64,000 nt of DNA from Brachypodius melanocephalos (Eukaryota; Chordata; Aves; Passeriformes; Pycnonotidae): assembly GCA_013398615.1 (NCBI GenBank), contig VZSR01003798.1:10477542-10541541 (forward strand). The letters are read 5' to 3'. This document shows positions 51,980-64,000 of this stretch, piece by piece. Numbering within the stretch: position 1 is the first letter of the stretch; every line of letters starts with the position of its first letter. The notes under the pieces were generated by a model. It ran no database searches, had not been told where the DNA came from, and saw only the letters and a program-made list of their open reading frames with translations. The position numbers and the translations under genes were made by a program.

Positions 51980-54900
51980 CTAGTGGTGATACGAAGAAGT
52001 TGCATAGGGATCTTCCTCATTATCCTCATCTCTAAAAAGAAAATGATCATAATCATCAGGTCAGGAGCATACCATGTCTCAACAGTAAAACTGTAATGAA
52101 ACTGCAGGTGACCAGTTTTCCTAGTGGATCAAAATAGGCAATGCCAGCCTTGCCTTACAGGAATATTTGCAGTATAATACTGTAATTACACATCTCTGGA
52201 TGTTCCTGAGTTCCGAAAACATAATGCTGAAATCAAGTAAAGCCATGTAAGTTCAACAACATCACAATGGATTTTAAAAAGTATTCTTGATCAAATCAGT
52301 AAGAAAAACTTAAAGGAAACAAGGTGGAGGGCATACTGAGGTTCCTGCACTGTTGCTTTTAATTTCTTCTTTTAAAAAATAATAAAGCTTAGTTAGAGGT
52401 TTGTTTCAACGTTTTGAATGGCAGGAGGGACAGACAGACCAAAGGAAGCAAGAACAGGAGCAGTTCATCACAGCTGTGGGTGGATCTGTGTCCTGATCCT
52501 GCAAGGCTATTCCTGATGTATACTTCCCTTGCATCAATCCCCACTGAGATTGATCACTTGGATCTCCTTAGGAAAAAGCAATTGCTCCCAAGTGTTATTG
52601 TTAATGCAATAACTGGATAAAGAAAAGTAATGTTGCTTTCAAAACATCCTCAGGAAAATCAGTCTGCCTGCTGTCTACCTGACAAAACTGCCTTTAAAAA
52701 AAGGGGGTTATGTAAACTTATAGCAGTGCAGCATCCAGTACTAAATCAAGGACGCCAAGTTCCCCAAAGGCCATTGCTTTGTGCTATAGCTGCGAAGTTT
52801 TGTTCCTGAGAGTCCAACCTTAAAGCTGCTGCCAAGTTCAGTGTTTTGGTAAGAAAAGAAGGACTTTACAGCTGCTACACTGTGAAAGGATTACTTTGAG
52901 TGAGTACCTTCACACTCTGTGAGTACTGTGAGTACCTTCACACAAAGGTACCATTATCCAAAGAGTCTAATAGTGGTATAAGGTAAAAAGTAAATATTTC
53001 AGTATCAAAATCATGAAGATTTTTCCCTAATAAACATGATTATTTATCTACAATTTAAATTTCATATAACCCCTCAAAACAGAATTGAAGAACCCTACAA
53101 ACTAACCGAACAGCACAGTAACTTGCACTTATCTTCCCAGCAAAATTATCATCTTAAGCCAAAGGCATAGTATGTCTGTGACTGGTGTGATGTGCAAAGT
53201 ACATTTCTGATCAAGGCTTGGAACTGCTCAGCAAGGACAGCTACTGCTCTTCTGTCCCAGGCTGCAGTGTCAGCTCTGGGAGGTCAGCAACACTACCCCA
53301 AATCAGGGTAATGACCAGGAAGTAATACTCATGTAGACCTTAGAACCATACATAGCAAGTACAAGTCTGTTCTGGTGGCTTAAAAACAAGCTGAGCTTTG
53401 TATGAAATAAAATTATATAGTCGTAGCTCTGGTCTGCACACCATGGCAGTGTGTGTATGTTTAATGACCAAACAATTTACTTCACTTTTAAGATGCTTAA
53501 AATAGCAAAGTGGTAAGTCACAGCAACATTCTCCTTCAGGGGCTGCGAAAGGAACAGCACAGCATTACAACACTCTGCAGGGCTGTCTCTTCCTGTTTGC
53601 TGTCGCCACTTTGTCCAGTGGGTTCCAGGAACTGAAAGAAGTCTCCTGCAAGCTATGGTGTGCATCAGGCCACAAATAACCACTTCTGTAAAAGCAAGGA
53701 CACCTGACTGGAAGCAAGTACACTCAAATGCTTGGATGCTTCTAGAATGCACAATTAAACAAGGCAGCAATGTGAGTTGTTAGTTTTGGGATGTCTGAAA
53801 GGATTCTCCACCGGCAGCCTCCTTTATTGAGGCATCTCTTTTCTCACCTCCTATAGCCAATGAGGGTGAAAAATTACTGGGCAAATTATCTCAATTAGTT
53901 ACAAGTTTTGAAGGCTTCAAGACCATACTCTTTCCTAGGTTCAGGTCAAGGCAAGCGAGCAGATGACAGTACAAGGTTCTGTTCCTGTACTGACACCAGT
54001 TATATTGGCTTAAATCACCATCACTGATCAGAAAGGCTCTGTTAAGTTACAAGGTTTTCAAAATTAGACACTCTAAGGCAAATGCAGAAAGATGTGGCCT
54101 GTTCCAGAAGCACAGTATATGGTTTAAGTCTTATCTTAAGGACTCTGTAAGAGCTTGCATTAGACATCTGGTGTTCAAGTATCTCATATTCAACTATCTG
54201 ATACAAAAAGCATCACTAAAGTCATTTTCCATTTTGGTGTAACAGCATTTTGGGACAGGTGAAGTACCACTGTATTTTGTCAAACTATCACAATTGCTTT
54301 TATTCCATGTGTGGATAAAACTAATCAGTCTTCTTCCCTAATATACAAATACATGGGTTAATAATATATGCTACAGACAACTGTATTGATGCTTTTGCAT
54401 TTCTTTTGCCCTCCTGTAAAAACATTGCTCAAAACAAAAAGGCTTTATTGCCTTGATTTGCATATCGGATGAATATGCATGATTAATGATTCATTAACTC
54501 ATGATTTCTTGCTCAATGAAACTCTAGTAAAAGTACTATTGCATGTAGATGTAGCCATGTGCATATATAAACTCTAATAGTTAAAGGCAGCTGGCACAAA
54601 CTGAGTGGATCACATTCTATAACCTTTTATGCTCATCTGCTTGCATAGCTATTATAGTTTAATATTTGGTCTAAATCTGCAACTATGTGCTCCCCAATTT
54701 TTCTACCTAAACTTTATTCCTTTAAGAGCACTTAAGAGAGTGACTGACTCCAAGAGTTCTGATTAAACAATATAATTCACTCTAAGCTGCCTCTGTAGCA
54801 CAGGGCAGTTTCTGACCATGACATTTCCATGTGTGGTTTAATCCAAATCAGTGCATATGTGCACATGCATTCTTGGCAACTTAAAGGAGTAAAGAGCAAC

Positions 54901-57900
54901 TTAGTAGATGTGGTTCTCACCATCTGTCAAATGAGGCTCATGGTATGGTGAGAAGTTATGGCTCTTTAAGCTCAGGAACTGACAGACTGCTTCTGCTTGC
55001 AGTTTTGTGAGTTCCAATGTCCCTTTGGTGGTAGTGGATTAACTCCAGGTGCTCCTTTGTTACTCTCAAGCAGGCACGGAAGTATTCAGCAGTGTTGGCA
55101 CATCAAAATCTAAACAGGCCTTGACAAGGCAACCTGAACACAGGCCATAGCAGCTGGAAACAGTACTCTAATTTCAAAAATGGATTTCACTCTAAGAATA
55201 GAAAACTTGCATATTCATGAGGCTGGTTTATTAACATGGCTGTCCAATTTCCAAAGGCTTCCTGCTCCAAGCAAGGGACATGAAAGGACTGGGCGGGAAG
55301 GAGAAGAGGTGCCTTCTAGGAAGCTGCTGGAGCACAGTAAAGAATGTTGCCACCTTCTAGTGTGGACCCAGATATACCACTGATGGTACACCTCAGAAAA
55401 GTATCTCTGAGGTTTTTGGCAATGGTCTCTCTGTACTCCTGTTCTCTGCAGAGTAAACACTGACTTTGGTCCTTTGCGCCTTCCTGCCAGACTGTAAAGG
55501 AGTCTGTCCTTTCCAACTGTGTTGGACAGCACAAGGCAAGGATGGCTTTTGTGAGCATAACTGAAAGGCAGGGGCAGTGATGTAGAAGGGAACATTATGA
55601 AGACTAAAAGATGCACAGGAAGCTATTTCTCTTCAGAAGATTTTGGGCAACATCCTGCTCAGCAGACTGTCTGCAACTCTGTACTTTATGCTGCCTGTAA
55701 CATCTTGATCAATAAAAATGTTGTATGCATAATTAACAGAATTACTTGCTAAATCTGAACAGGAGGTGGGAAGATAACTCATCCTCCTGTATACATTATT
55801 TCTTGGGAGATGACTTGATACCAGGTCCCCATTTCCCAATTTGTAACTGAAGCAGTATAGCAAATGAGTATTAGTGGCAGCGGTGTAGTATTTGTGCAGT
55901 GTCACTTCCACTGTATTGGCTCTGCTCATGGTGCAGCAAGGTCTAAGTGAATTTTCTTCTTTAACTTAGTATGCATAGGTGGATCCACAAAGGGGGGTCT
56001 GCATAGAGAAAGGAGATAGGAAAGCTTAACTGAAACTGTGTCATGGAGAATATTTACACAATGAGGCAATTTGGGACAGAAGAAAAACAGAGTCATGCCT
56101 TGCTGTACACAATCAACTTCCTCATGGGCTTTTGCTTAGCACTCTACCAAAAACTGCTGTTGCTTAAATAGTTGCCTACTTACACAGTAAGACTTCTTGG
56201 AGAATCCTTCTGGGTTTTATGAAATAGTATTTGTATGCTCTAAACAATCTGTTGTGAGGCACCTGCTAGAGCAAGGCACCTGCTAACGCTGTGCTCTGAA
56301 TGTATCTGGTGCATGAGGATAGCAGGCACTTCCTGTTAACAATTAAAAGCCACAGACCCTGTCTGAGACCCCACAAAGAGGGGTCAGCTTAGACTACAAT
56401 GCCTTCAGTTAATTAAGTTACTTAACACCAAAAGTGGCATTTACCTGACACTGTCATCTTTTAGTTTTCTGGCTGCTTGTTTGGATAACTTAATCTGCAA
56501 GTCCAATCTCTGTAGGAAATCTTTGGCAGATAATTCTTCTGGTGCAGTGGGCTGATTGTCAGGCTCTTGAGGACTGGGAGAGGAACTACTTTCTTCCTGA
56601 GCTGCCACTAGTCCTTCATCACAAGAAGGGGAGCTGTCAACAGTTTCGTTCTCAGGAGACTCCAGTGAATTAAGTCCATTGAACAGTAATGGTTTCTCTG
56701 ATATAACCGGAATATTCAGGGTTTTCCTCAGAAATATACAGTCATTAGTGAACAGTTTATTTGCCCTCTTTATTTGTTCCATCTGAAAAAGATAGAAAAA
56801 ATAAAAGTTATTAGGTTTTGGCAAAGTATAAAGCACTAACTTTCTGAAGCAGTATATAACCTTTAGTTAAAATAGATCTATACTTTCTTTGCAGCAGCAA
56901 ATATTTCAGGAAAGAATTTGTTTGCATTCAAAGTGATTTCAGAGTGCATCGTCTGTTTCAGCCTTGCTAACATCCTAGCTTTGTGTGCACTTGACTCCAC
57001 AATGCTGCTTTCCTCCACAAGATGCTTTCCTTGAACAGTCTTGCAGTCTCTACGCAGGCTCACAGGAACAGCCTGCCAAAGAACAAAAATTCTATCACAA
57101 AAGTACTGGTGATTTGGGTTTATATTAGAATAAGACTCAGAACTGCTAGCAGCTCCTGTAAGTGAACTCTGGTAAAAATGAGGCAGAATCCAAACAAGGG
57201 GGATAAAGCCACCGTGAGGATTCAACCTGTTGATGCAGATGACTAAAATGGTGAAGTGCTTAGATTTAATAATCCCATTTTAAAACTGAAGAGCTAATAT
57301 CCAGTGTCACAAGTAAGAGAAGATCACTACTCTTCCAGCTCCTAAAACTTGGAAACTGTTTTTAGTAAGGCTCAAAGAGTAAAAGGGTGCAAGTTCTCTC
57401 CCAAGCTGAGCACCATCTGAAGGGCATAAAGGAAGCTTTACCTGACTCAATCATGAGACTTCTAATGGCTCCAGTGTAAATGTCAATTGTTAAAATCTCC
57501 CTAGGTCTGTCTTGATGGGTGTAAAAAAAGTTTAAAATACTAGCTGAAGCTTTTCTATAAAAATACAATACAGAAGTTGAAAACTGAGATCCTGCTGCAG
57601 GGGAGTTGGAAGGTGATGCTTCAATAGCTGATAAATAATGCACTGCACTGCCATTCTCTCTCCTATTTCACTGTAACTCTACCTCTGGTTATTTCTTCGT
57701 AAAATACCAGTTCATAGCATTTGGAAGTCTGTACCTCTGCACTGAGCAATAATGAAAAGGAAAGTACTTGATTCTAAAAAGAACATCCCTCAGCCCTGAG
57801 CAGCCCTGAGCAGGTTACTTTGTATGTGCAACTCCTACAACTCAATGTGACTGTACATTCAGAGGTGTATGGAGAGCAGGATTTAACAAGAGTTTTGTTC

Positions 57901-60629
57901 TTTTAGTGCTAGAAAGACTGAAGTAATGCCCATTAGCTACAAATCTATCACAGTGAAAGAGCAAAAGCTTCAGCACATGCTTAATATTTTAACTGAAGTT
58001 GTAAACTGGTGCTGAACTAATTAATCAAAACTACTTCTACTGACAATGAAATATAGTCCTCATCCTTCTCCACTTCAAAGGGATAATAGTACTTGCACTG
58101 AACCATAACTTGGCTAAACCATAAACGTGAATTCCCAGTGCTGATTTACTCAAAAGGAAAATACAACAAATGCAGGTTGTAAAGATTAATAGACAGTATC
58201 GGGGAGGGGGTGAAGGGCAGAAGATGTGGCCAAACAAACCACACTGATCCCTCTCCCCCAGCACAGTATTTTTATCTATCTTGAACTCTCTATGCCAGGT
58301 CATGCAAAGGCAGGCACTGGACAGGATGTCTCTGGCTACAAAGCAACTCCCAGTGAGGAAAACCACAGAGGAAACTTCTAAAACCAGTAGTACTGGAGGC
58401 AATGGCAGCCAAAGACAATTCTGATATTTCCATTACAACTCGCTGCCAGCCAAGAATACACGATGCAGGAAACAAAGAGAAGGACTCCTTAGGGGAAGTC
58501 ATTGTCGTTGTGTGAACACACAACAATTTTGCTAAAAGCAAACCTGTTTGCATACATTCCTACCCTGGGCTGAAACCCATTAGAGCAGAAACACAATGGC
58601 TGATTTTGCTGAATTTGTCATTGCTCTGAGGGGCATTTCATGTCAGTTTAACCTCTCTCAACTGCAGTCTATAATGATGAAGTTCTGGCTTCTTAAGCAG
58701 AACACTTATTAAATCAAATAACCAACGAGATGTTGGGAAAAAGCCCCAACATATATATTTTACATCATTAGCACAGCAAAAGCTTATTAAACTCATATTA
58801 TAAACAAAGTTTATGGTTCACAACTTAAAGTTGTTTGTACAGGTTTGATTCACAACTTCACTTTAGCTGAAAAGGAGTTATAAATTGCTTAGAAATGCCT
58901 TTTTTCTAGGAAACTACTATTTTAGTGATTTGTTTGTATTTTTCACTTATTGGAGTGGGAAAACACACTTCTGAAGAAGAGTAACATGGCTAAAACATTT
59001 AGGCCAGAGACTTTGTATGGGAAGTCCTGCAAAAAACAAGCGAAAAAACCAAAAAAACCAAAAAACCAAAACAAACAAACAAAAAAACCCCAAAAAACAA
59101 AAACAAAAAAAAACCCCAAAAACCTAACATCCAGTGAGCTGCTTTGCCCTCTTAGTGAGCAAAAGTTTACTTTAATGTGGACCAGTGTCATTAACCCTGC
59201 TGCCAACAAGAATCAGTCAGAAGTGGTGTAATCCTTCAAAACAGAAGAGAAATAGACTTTCAACCCTTTTCAACCCTTTTTCAACAATGAAGGTTGAATG
59301 CTGTTAAAGGTGATGGAAGGCTTTAGTAGATCTTGCAGATCGAGAGAAGGAAAAGAAGCCACTCCAGCCAGAACCTAACGGTTTGGGACTGCACTGTAGC
59401 TCTTCTAGAAAGAGCCCAACTGGAAGGTGCTGTTTGCAGCTGATGTCAAAGTGGCACTGACTACCAGTGCCACGCTCATCAGCTGCTCAGCCTTGAGCAA
59501 TTTCCTGTGTTGGGACTACTGCACACCGGAATATGGGTCCCACATAAGTGGGAGTGAGGCAGGGTAGGTGAGTTCTGCTCCATCTGGAATGGTGGTAGAA
59601 GGGCCTGCTGGTAGAGTTTATTGGACTCTGCATGTCCTAGGCTGGCATAAACCTTTCAGCGTTTTTTACAGAAATAAACTTTCTTTCTCCCTAGAAAGTG
59701 AGTGGAAAAGCAGCAACACTTTCAAGTCAGTGCCTCACCTCTGGGCTGGTAGGCAGATCACAACAGAAGAATGTATAGCCCTGAAGCTACTGGAAAAAAT
59801 TCTTTCTTCTTGTCACAGCCTGTGTGTCGAGCCCAAAATAACACTTCTTTTCAGGGTAAGTTTAATTACACTGATTTTCCTTTTTAACCTAGAGTGTAGT
59901 GGTGAACAGCTGTGTGAGTACAGGTTTATTGGGGGGGAGCAAGTGTGTGTCCTTTTCCCAGATGCACAGCCCATGTCAGTCCCGGGTAGTGCCAGCTCCA
60001 GCCCTTCGCCACCAGCGCTGCCGTGCTGACCCCTCCGGGCAGGCCATAACTTCTGATGTCAGCATTTTAAATACTGAAACTAGAACTAATACCGTACCCA
60101 CACCATTTCCTGCTCACTGTGTGTAGGAAATGTCCTATGGGACAACTTCTTGCTGTCATCTCGCAGCTCTGGGCCCAACAGCTGTCCCCGCTGTCCGGGG
60201 TATTGCCGCCAGGCTGCGGAGGCAGTGCCTGCCCACGGGAGCTGTGGCTGCCCCATCCCTGCAGGTGTCCAAGACCAGGCTGGATGGAGCTCTGAGCAGC
60301 CTGGTCTAGTGGAAGGTGTCCCTGCCCACGGCAGGGCATGCGGAACTGGATGATCCTTAAGGTCTCTTCCAACCCAGGCCAGTCTCCAGCTCTAAGCGCC
60401 GCTCCCGGCCCCGCCGGCGGTGCTCCCTTACCGTGACGCCGTACTTGAGGGCGATGCCCTGCAGCGTGTCCCCGGCGCTCAGCCGGTGCTCCACGTAGCG
60501 CTCGGCCAGCGGCGCGGCCACGCTCGCCGTGCTGCCGTACGAGCGGGCCTTGGTGCGGGCCAGCCGCTGCGACAGCTCGGCCTCCGACTCGGGCCCGCCC
60601 GGCGGCTCCTGGCGCAGCGCCTCGGCCAT
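51980..60629 (-). CDS. LYSMD2: LysM domain-containing protein 2, complete
   Basis: Small intracellular LysM protein with no transmembrane segment; its cellular role is poorly known. Coding exons: 60629-60432, 56782-56445, 52031-51980 (stop TAG). Phases agree (0, then 2), giving 195 residues against about 215 in human; the shortfall is mostly in the low-complexity N-terminus. The motif LARTKARSYGSTASV (23-37) is shared with mammals. The LysM domain spans about 47-91, from VEHRLSAGDTLQGIALKYGV across the exon 1/2 junction to KRANKLFTND and LNIPV. A Ser/Pro/Glu-rich linker follows, then DFLQRLDLQIKLSKQAARKL, a short predicted helix, and the tail DPYATSSYHH. The ATG is preceded by agc with A at -3. 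Introns are 4.4 kb (52032-56444) and 3.6 kb (56783-60431). Confidence 0.96.
52032..56444 (-). other. LYSMD2 intron 2
   Basis: Mostly AT-rich without exon-like frames. Around 54450-54510 there is a cluster of octamer/POU and homeodomain-like motifs: ATTTGCAT (54456-54463), ATGCAT (54475-54480) and several ATTA cores. Frames at 55215-55616 and 53477-53770 lack splice context or known similarity. Confidence 0.6.
59036..59126. repeat. (CAAAAA)n A-rich low-complexity tract
   Basis: About 90 bp of imperfect CAAAAA-type repeats in LYSMD2 intron 1. It yields a lysine-rich frame on one strand and a Phe-rich one on the other; both are artefacts. Confidence 0.9.
60235..60390 (+). mobile_element. CR1 LINE 3' end, plus orientation
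   Basis: From gagctgtggctgccccatcc through ctagtggaaggtgtccctgc (about 60307) to aaggtctcttccaacccagg (60360-60379), this follows the avian CR1 3' end. The terminal octamer repeats are lost. It is antisense to LYSMD2 and ends about 45 bp from the exon 1 splice donor. Confidence 0.9.
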
Positions 60630-60900
60630 GCTCCCGCCCGCTCAGCGCCCGCGGCTCCGCGCCGCCGCCCCGGGCCCCGCTCCGGGCATCGCCCGGGCAC
60701 CGGCGCCGGACACGGGCCCGGCCCCGGCGGAAGCCCCGGCTCGGCCCCGCAGCCCCGCCCGGCGCGGAGAGGCCGCATGCGCGGGGAGCGCCCGCCCTGC
60801 GCCCTGGGCCGCGCCGCAGCGGCTCTGCTGGGCCTGGATGGAGCCGCGAGGGCGGCACTCAGTGCTCTGTAACCATTGCTGAGGGAGCCGGCACTGAGAG
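60385..60900. promoter_or_regulatory. CpG island at LYSMD2 start
   Basis: Very GC-rich and CpG-dense block covering LYSMD2 exon 1 and about 270 bp upstream of its ATG (60629). No TATA box. In human LYSMD2 and TMOD2 lie head to head, so this island may also serve a rightward transcript; no exon of one is recognisable here. Confidence 0.85.
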
Positions 60901-63900
60901 AGTGCTCCTGCATGGGGACACTCCGCCGCCTTGGCCAGCTGCAGGCTCAACAGCGCGCTCCGTCAAAGGGAGTGTAAAATGGAGTGACTTCGGGCACAAG
61001 TGCACAAATAGGAATGCCACATTTGTTGAAACAGTAAGACGTGGGAAAATTCATTAGAGGAAAACAACTTGTGACTTAGAATCATAGAATCCCTGGAATG
61101 GTTTGGGTTGGAAGGGGCCTTAAAGATGATCTAGTTCCAACCCCCTGCCATGGGCGATCATACTTTCCAGTAGATCACCATCCAAGTCCCAGCCAACCCG
61201 GCCTGGAACACCTGCAGGGATGGAGCATACACTGCTTACCTGGGGATCTGTTCCAGTGCCTCACTACCTTCACTGTAAAAAATTATTTTCTAGTATCTAA
61301 TCGAAACCTACCCTTTTACAATTGGAACCCATTCCCCATTGTCTTGTCAGATAGTCTTGCCCCTCTTCCACATAAATTCCCTTCAGGTATTGGAATACCA
61401 TACTATATTAAAATTAATTGTAGTGATGGTGTTCTAAGTGAGTACTTCTCACCAAGAAACCTGACAGTGGGCTTGGAAAGTTGATCCATTATTGCTGAAC
61501 TGGAGCTTTCTAACAAGAACCGTGTGTAACATATAGATGGTGCACATGAGTGCGTCCTGCACAGACATGATATGTACAAAAATACCAAGACATGTCCAGA
61601 GCAGCCTGCCCAAGGTGCCTGTGCTGGAGCAGAGCTGCTGGAAAAGATGCCTCTCAAAGGCTGCTTCCAGCCTCAACCAGGCTGGGATTCTGGGAAGTGT
61701 GTGTGTGTAACACCAGTGTGGTGTATTTTTTTTTTTCTGGGAAGTCCTAGAAAGATAGATCTCTATCTTCAACCTAAGCAAAAAAGTCATGCATGTCATA
61801 ACTTCAGCATTCCTCAGCCTAGCATGTATTCACACAAGTATTTGCAAAATAATAATAAATTTTAAAAAAACCCCAAAACCAACAACAGCAACAAAGAAAC
61901 ATCAACAGACATAATACTTAGTTGTAGCTTTTGGATTATGTTTTGTGGTGATCATGGAGTCTCTTTAAGGAATACAGTGCAACGATCACAACAGATCTCA
62001 CCAACATTGTTAATCTGGCCATGAGTTTCCAGATTAAGTTAGGAAAATACAAAAGTTGCCCTGCAAGATGCACAAGTTGCTGATAAGGATTGACACATCA
62101 GCACCTCACCATCACATGAGAAGCCAGCGTGACAATCCTGAACAGAAGGACTGTAGGCAGTGCATAGACAGACCAGAGAAGTACAAGAGACTCGGATGGC
62201 AGGAAAAAATTCAGTTTAAATTTTTTGCAGTCTACAATATATTTGGGAAGTTGGAGGCTCCCCTGGGGATGTCCAGTTGAGTTTATACCAGCTAGAGAAA
62301 GTGAGCACCAGATTGTGACATGTCAGTGCTTTCAAGTCCTTGTGAAACAACTTGATCTGCAGAACTGCATCAGCACTCCAACCCTGACCCACCTAGCAAA
62401 GAGCTGAACTGCAGGTCAGCATTTATTAAAAATGTCTACTGTGTGTGCAGTGTGGAGCCATAGATCAACTTCAGCCTCTTCAGGCTGATTAATGGAAGTT
62501 ATGAACATCTGGATGCCTGCCTAGAGCTGGAATTACTCAGATGAGTTACTTCAGCTAAAATGGCTTTTAGTAAAGGGGAGCTGCAATTCAAGAAAATGGA
62601 AATGTTGTTTAACATTAGTGATACAATGAGCCGAACATGCAATATCAATTAGTCTGGAAGTGTGCTTGACAAGTACACTAATATTAGACAATATTATTCC
62701 CTCTAATGTTATCTTGAACTCTATTTGTGTGGAAAGCGTGTGCAATACACTTTAAATCAGCTGTCGTGACTCTGAGAACAGCAGAAGCATCCTTTGCAGT
62801 AGTATAAAGATACCACAGATATTTTAATACTGAAAGCTTTATTTTAGTAATGAACCTTTTCAAAGGTAGATGAGGTTTTTTTCTTCTGGACTTGCTGGAT
62901 TGTCCTTTCTTTATGTCAGCAATTTGTGGAAATGTTTGTCTCTCATCTCAAAATCCATATTATAGCCAGATGAACTTTTGAATCTGAGATGTTGCCAAGA
63001 TACTTGATCTGATTAGCTGACTGCCTTTTTCTCTACGTAAAGCGAATACCCTCTAAACCAAAAACTGAGCTAGAAATTTGAGCAAGAGTTCAGTTAGGCA
63101 ACCATTTTTTACCTGTATCTTCTAATTTACATTCAAAGTTACAGAAGAAACTAGAAGTATCTTGCTAATGACACTTCATTTTTAAAAATCGTGTATGATC
63201 CCAGACAAGTGTAGATCCTCTAGCAGGCAGAAAGAGGGAAGGGTTACCTACCCCTCAAGGTGTGACCATTCAGTGTCAGGACACCAAACTTGCCACATTA
63301 GAAAGAGTCCCTGCTATAGCCTTGGGGTTCTCAGCTCCCCAGTTCTCCCTCCTGATCTCTGGATTGGTTAAAGCCAGAAAACATGTATTTCAATATTTAC
63401 TCATGCAGCAGTAGTTAATGGCAGTTCTAGTGAATCATTAAGTCTAGGAACTTACTGCCTCTGCTGTCATTCTGAATTTCTGAGGATGAGGGTTTTCTTT
63501 TTAGTAATGCTTCACAATGAATCTTCTAAATAACCAACTGTATTTAAGTCTCTGTTACTTCCAGTTAGTATTGGATATCTAGCTGCCATTTTATCATTGA
63601 AAACCATTCATATCTAGATCAGCAAGTGCACAGTGATCATGATTTATTTTAAATATTATATGGGTCAGCAGACTACAGTCAGCAATCTTCTAAAACAGAA
63701 ATCAGTATCAACTCAGTCTACTTTAGGTGGCCATATAATTTAATAGCAAAGCAAGTAGAGAAGAGAATGCCTTCTGGCTAATTAATCACTCTGTTAGTGG
63801 TCAGCTATTCATCACCTACTTTGCCAGTAAAGAAGCTTAAGCTTGCTTGGTAAAGGATAAAAGGAAACTGAGTATTTCCTAACTTTGATGTTTATGATGA

Positions 63901-64000
63901 TGCAAGCCAGGAACATTACCATTTATAATAGTTGCACTGATGTAGGACAGGGAACAATGAAAAACCCTATCCTTGTGGGCTATTTGTGTGGGCAGCTTGG
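60901..64000. other. Flank upstream of LYSMD2
   Basis: Apart from a CR1 copy (61079-61400) the stretch is AT-rich, with a T run near 61727 and an A-rich tract near 61850-61890. I see no coding exon; in particular nothing matching the conserved start of a tropomodulin. A non-coding first exon would be invisible to this reading. Confidence 0.6.
61079..61400 (-). mobile_element. CR1 LINE 3' fragment, minus orientation
   Basis: Begins atcatagaatccctggaatggtttgggttggaagg, the reverse complement of the CR1 3' terminus with its atcatagaat repeat, and continues through ccagtgcctcac (61253) and tctagtatctaatcgaaacc (61289). 5'-truncated and moderately diverged; the right end near the ttcccttcaggtattggaat stretch (61377-61396) is approximate. 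Confidence 0.93.

Noticed and set aside
58943..59231. Lys-rich and Phe-rich frames on opposite strands
   Set aside because: Translation of the CAAAAA-type low-complexity tract.
60067..60913. Long Ala/Arg/Pro-rich frames over the LYSMD2 island, including a 263-codon one
   Set aside because: GC-composition shadows. The 263-codon minus frame is out of frame with LYSMD2 exon 1 and runs into CR1 sequence.
61400..64000. Search for tropomodulin (TMOD2) coding exons
   Set aside because: No frame resembles the conserved tropomodulin N-terminus or any leucine-rich exon.
1..64000. CRISPR arrays, tRNA/rRNA genes, bacterial operons, intact retroviral or LINE coding regions
   Set aside because: None is visible. 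Short direct repeats found are micro- or minisatellites, and transposon copies are 3' fragments or a solo LTR.

Overview
The window is vertebrate nuclear DNA, almost certainly from a bird. Genes are split into small exons with GT-AG introns, promoters sit in CpG islands inside AT-rich sequence, and the interspersed repeats are CR1 LINE 3' ends plus an LTR of a type I recognise from avian endogenous retroviruses. I see no bacterial, CRISPR, tRNA or rRNA features. Exons were read by hand from the sequence and assigned by similarity to mammalian proteins I know. For all three genes, the phases of the proposed coding exons agree from start to end.

Layout. (1) 1-15314, minus strand: AP4E1, the epsilon subunit of the AP-4 adaptor complex. 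I place 21 exons; the last runs off the left edge, so the final few C-terminal residues are missing. One intron (7564-7719) is a clear U12-type AT-AC intron. (2) 15315-19720: 4.4 kb head-to-head intergenic region with the AP4E1 CpG island (containing an 18-bp minisatellite), a CR1 fragment and the SCG3 CpG island. (3) 19721-44511, plus strand: SCG3 (secretogranin III), complete, 12 coding exons, 469 residues, with an 11.1 kb intron 8 and a poly(A) signal at 44931. (4) 44937-51270: tail-to-tail intergenic region with one unassigned exon-like open frame, a decayed ERV LTR, GC-rich low-complexity sequence, a 100-N assembly gap flanked by identical 20-mers, and a 10-bp microsatellite. (5) 51980-60629, minus strand: LYSMD2, complete, 3 exons, 195 residues. 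(6) 60630-64000: the LYSMD2 CpG island, a CR1 copy and sequence without recognisable exons. In human the next gene here is TMOD2, but none of its coding exons is visible.

The genes do not form an operon-like unit. AP4E1 acts in trans-Golgi cargo sorting, SCG3 in sorting into dense-core secretory granules, and LYSMD2 encodes a small LysM protein of poorly known function. The most informative large-scale observation is gene order: AP4E1(-) lies directly beside SCG3(+). As I recall human 15q21, TNFAIP8L3, CYP19A1, GLDN and DMXL2 lie between them and AP4E1 is in the opposite orientation. One inversion would explain both differences. I did not find a convincing new biological system; the findings are local curiosities with explicit checks.
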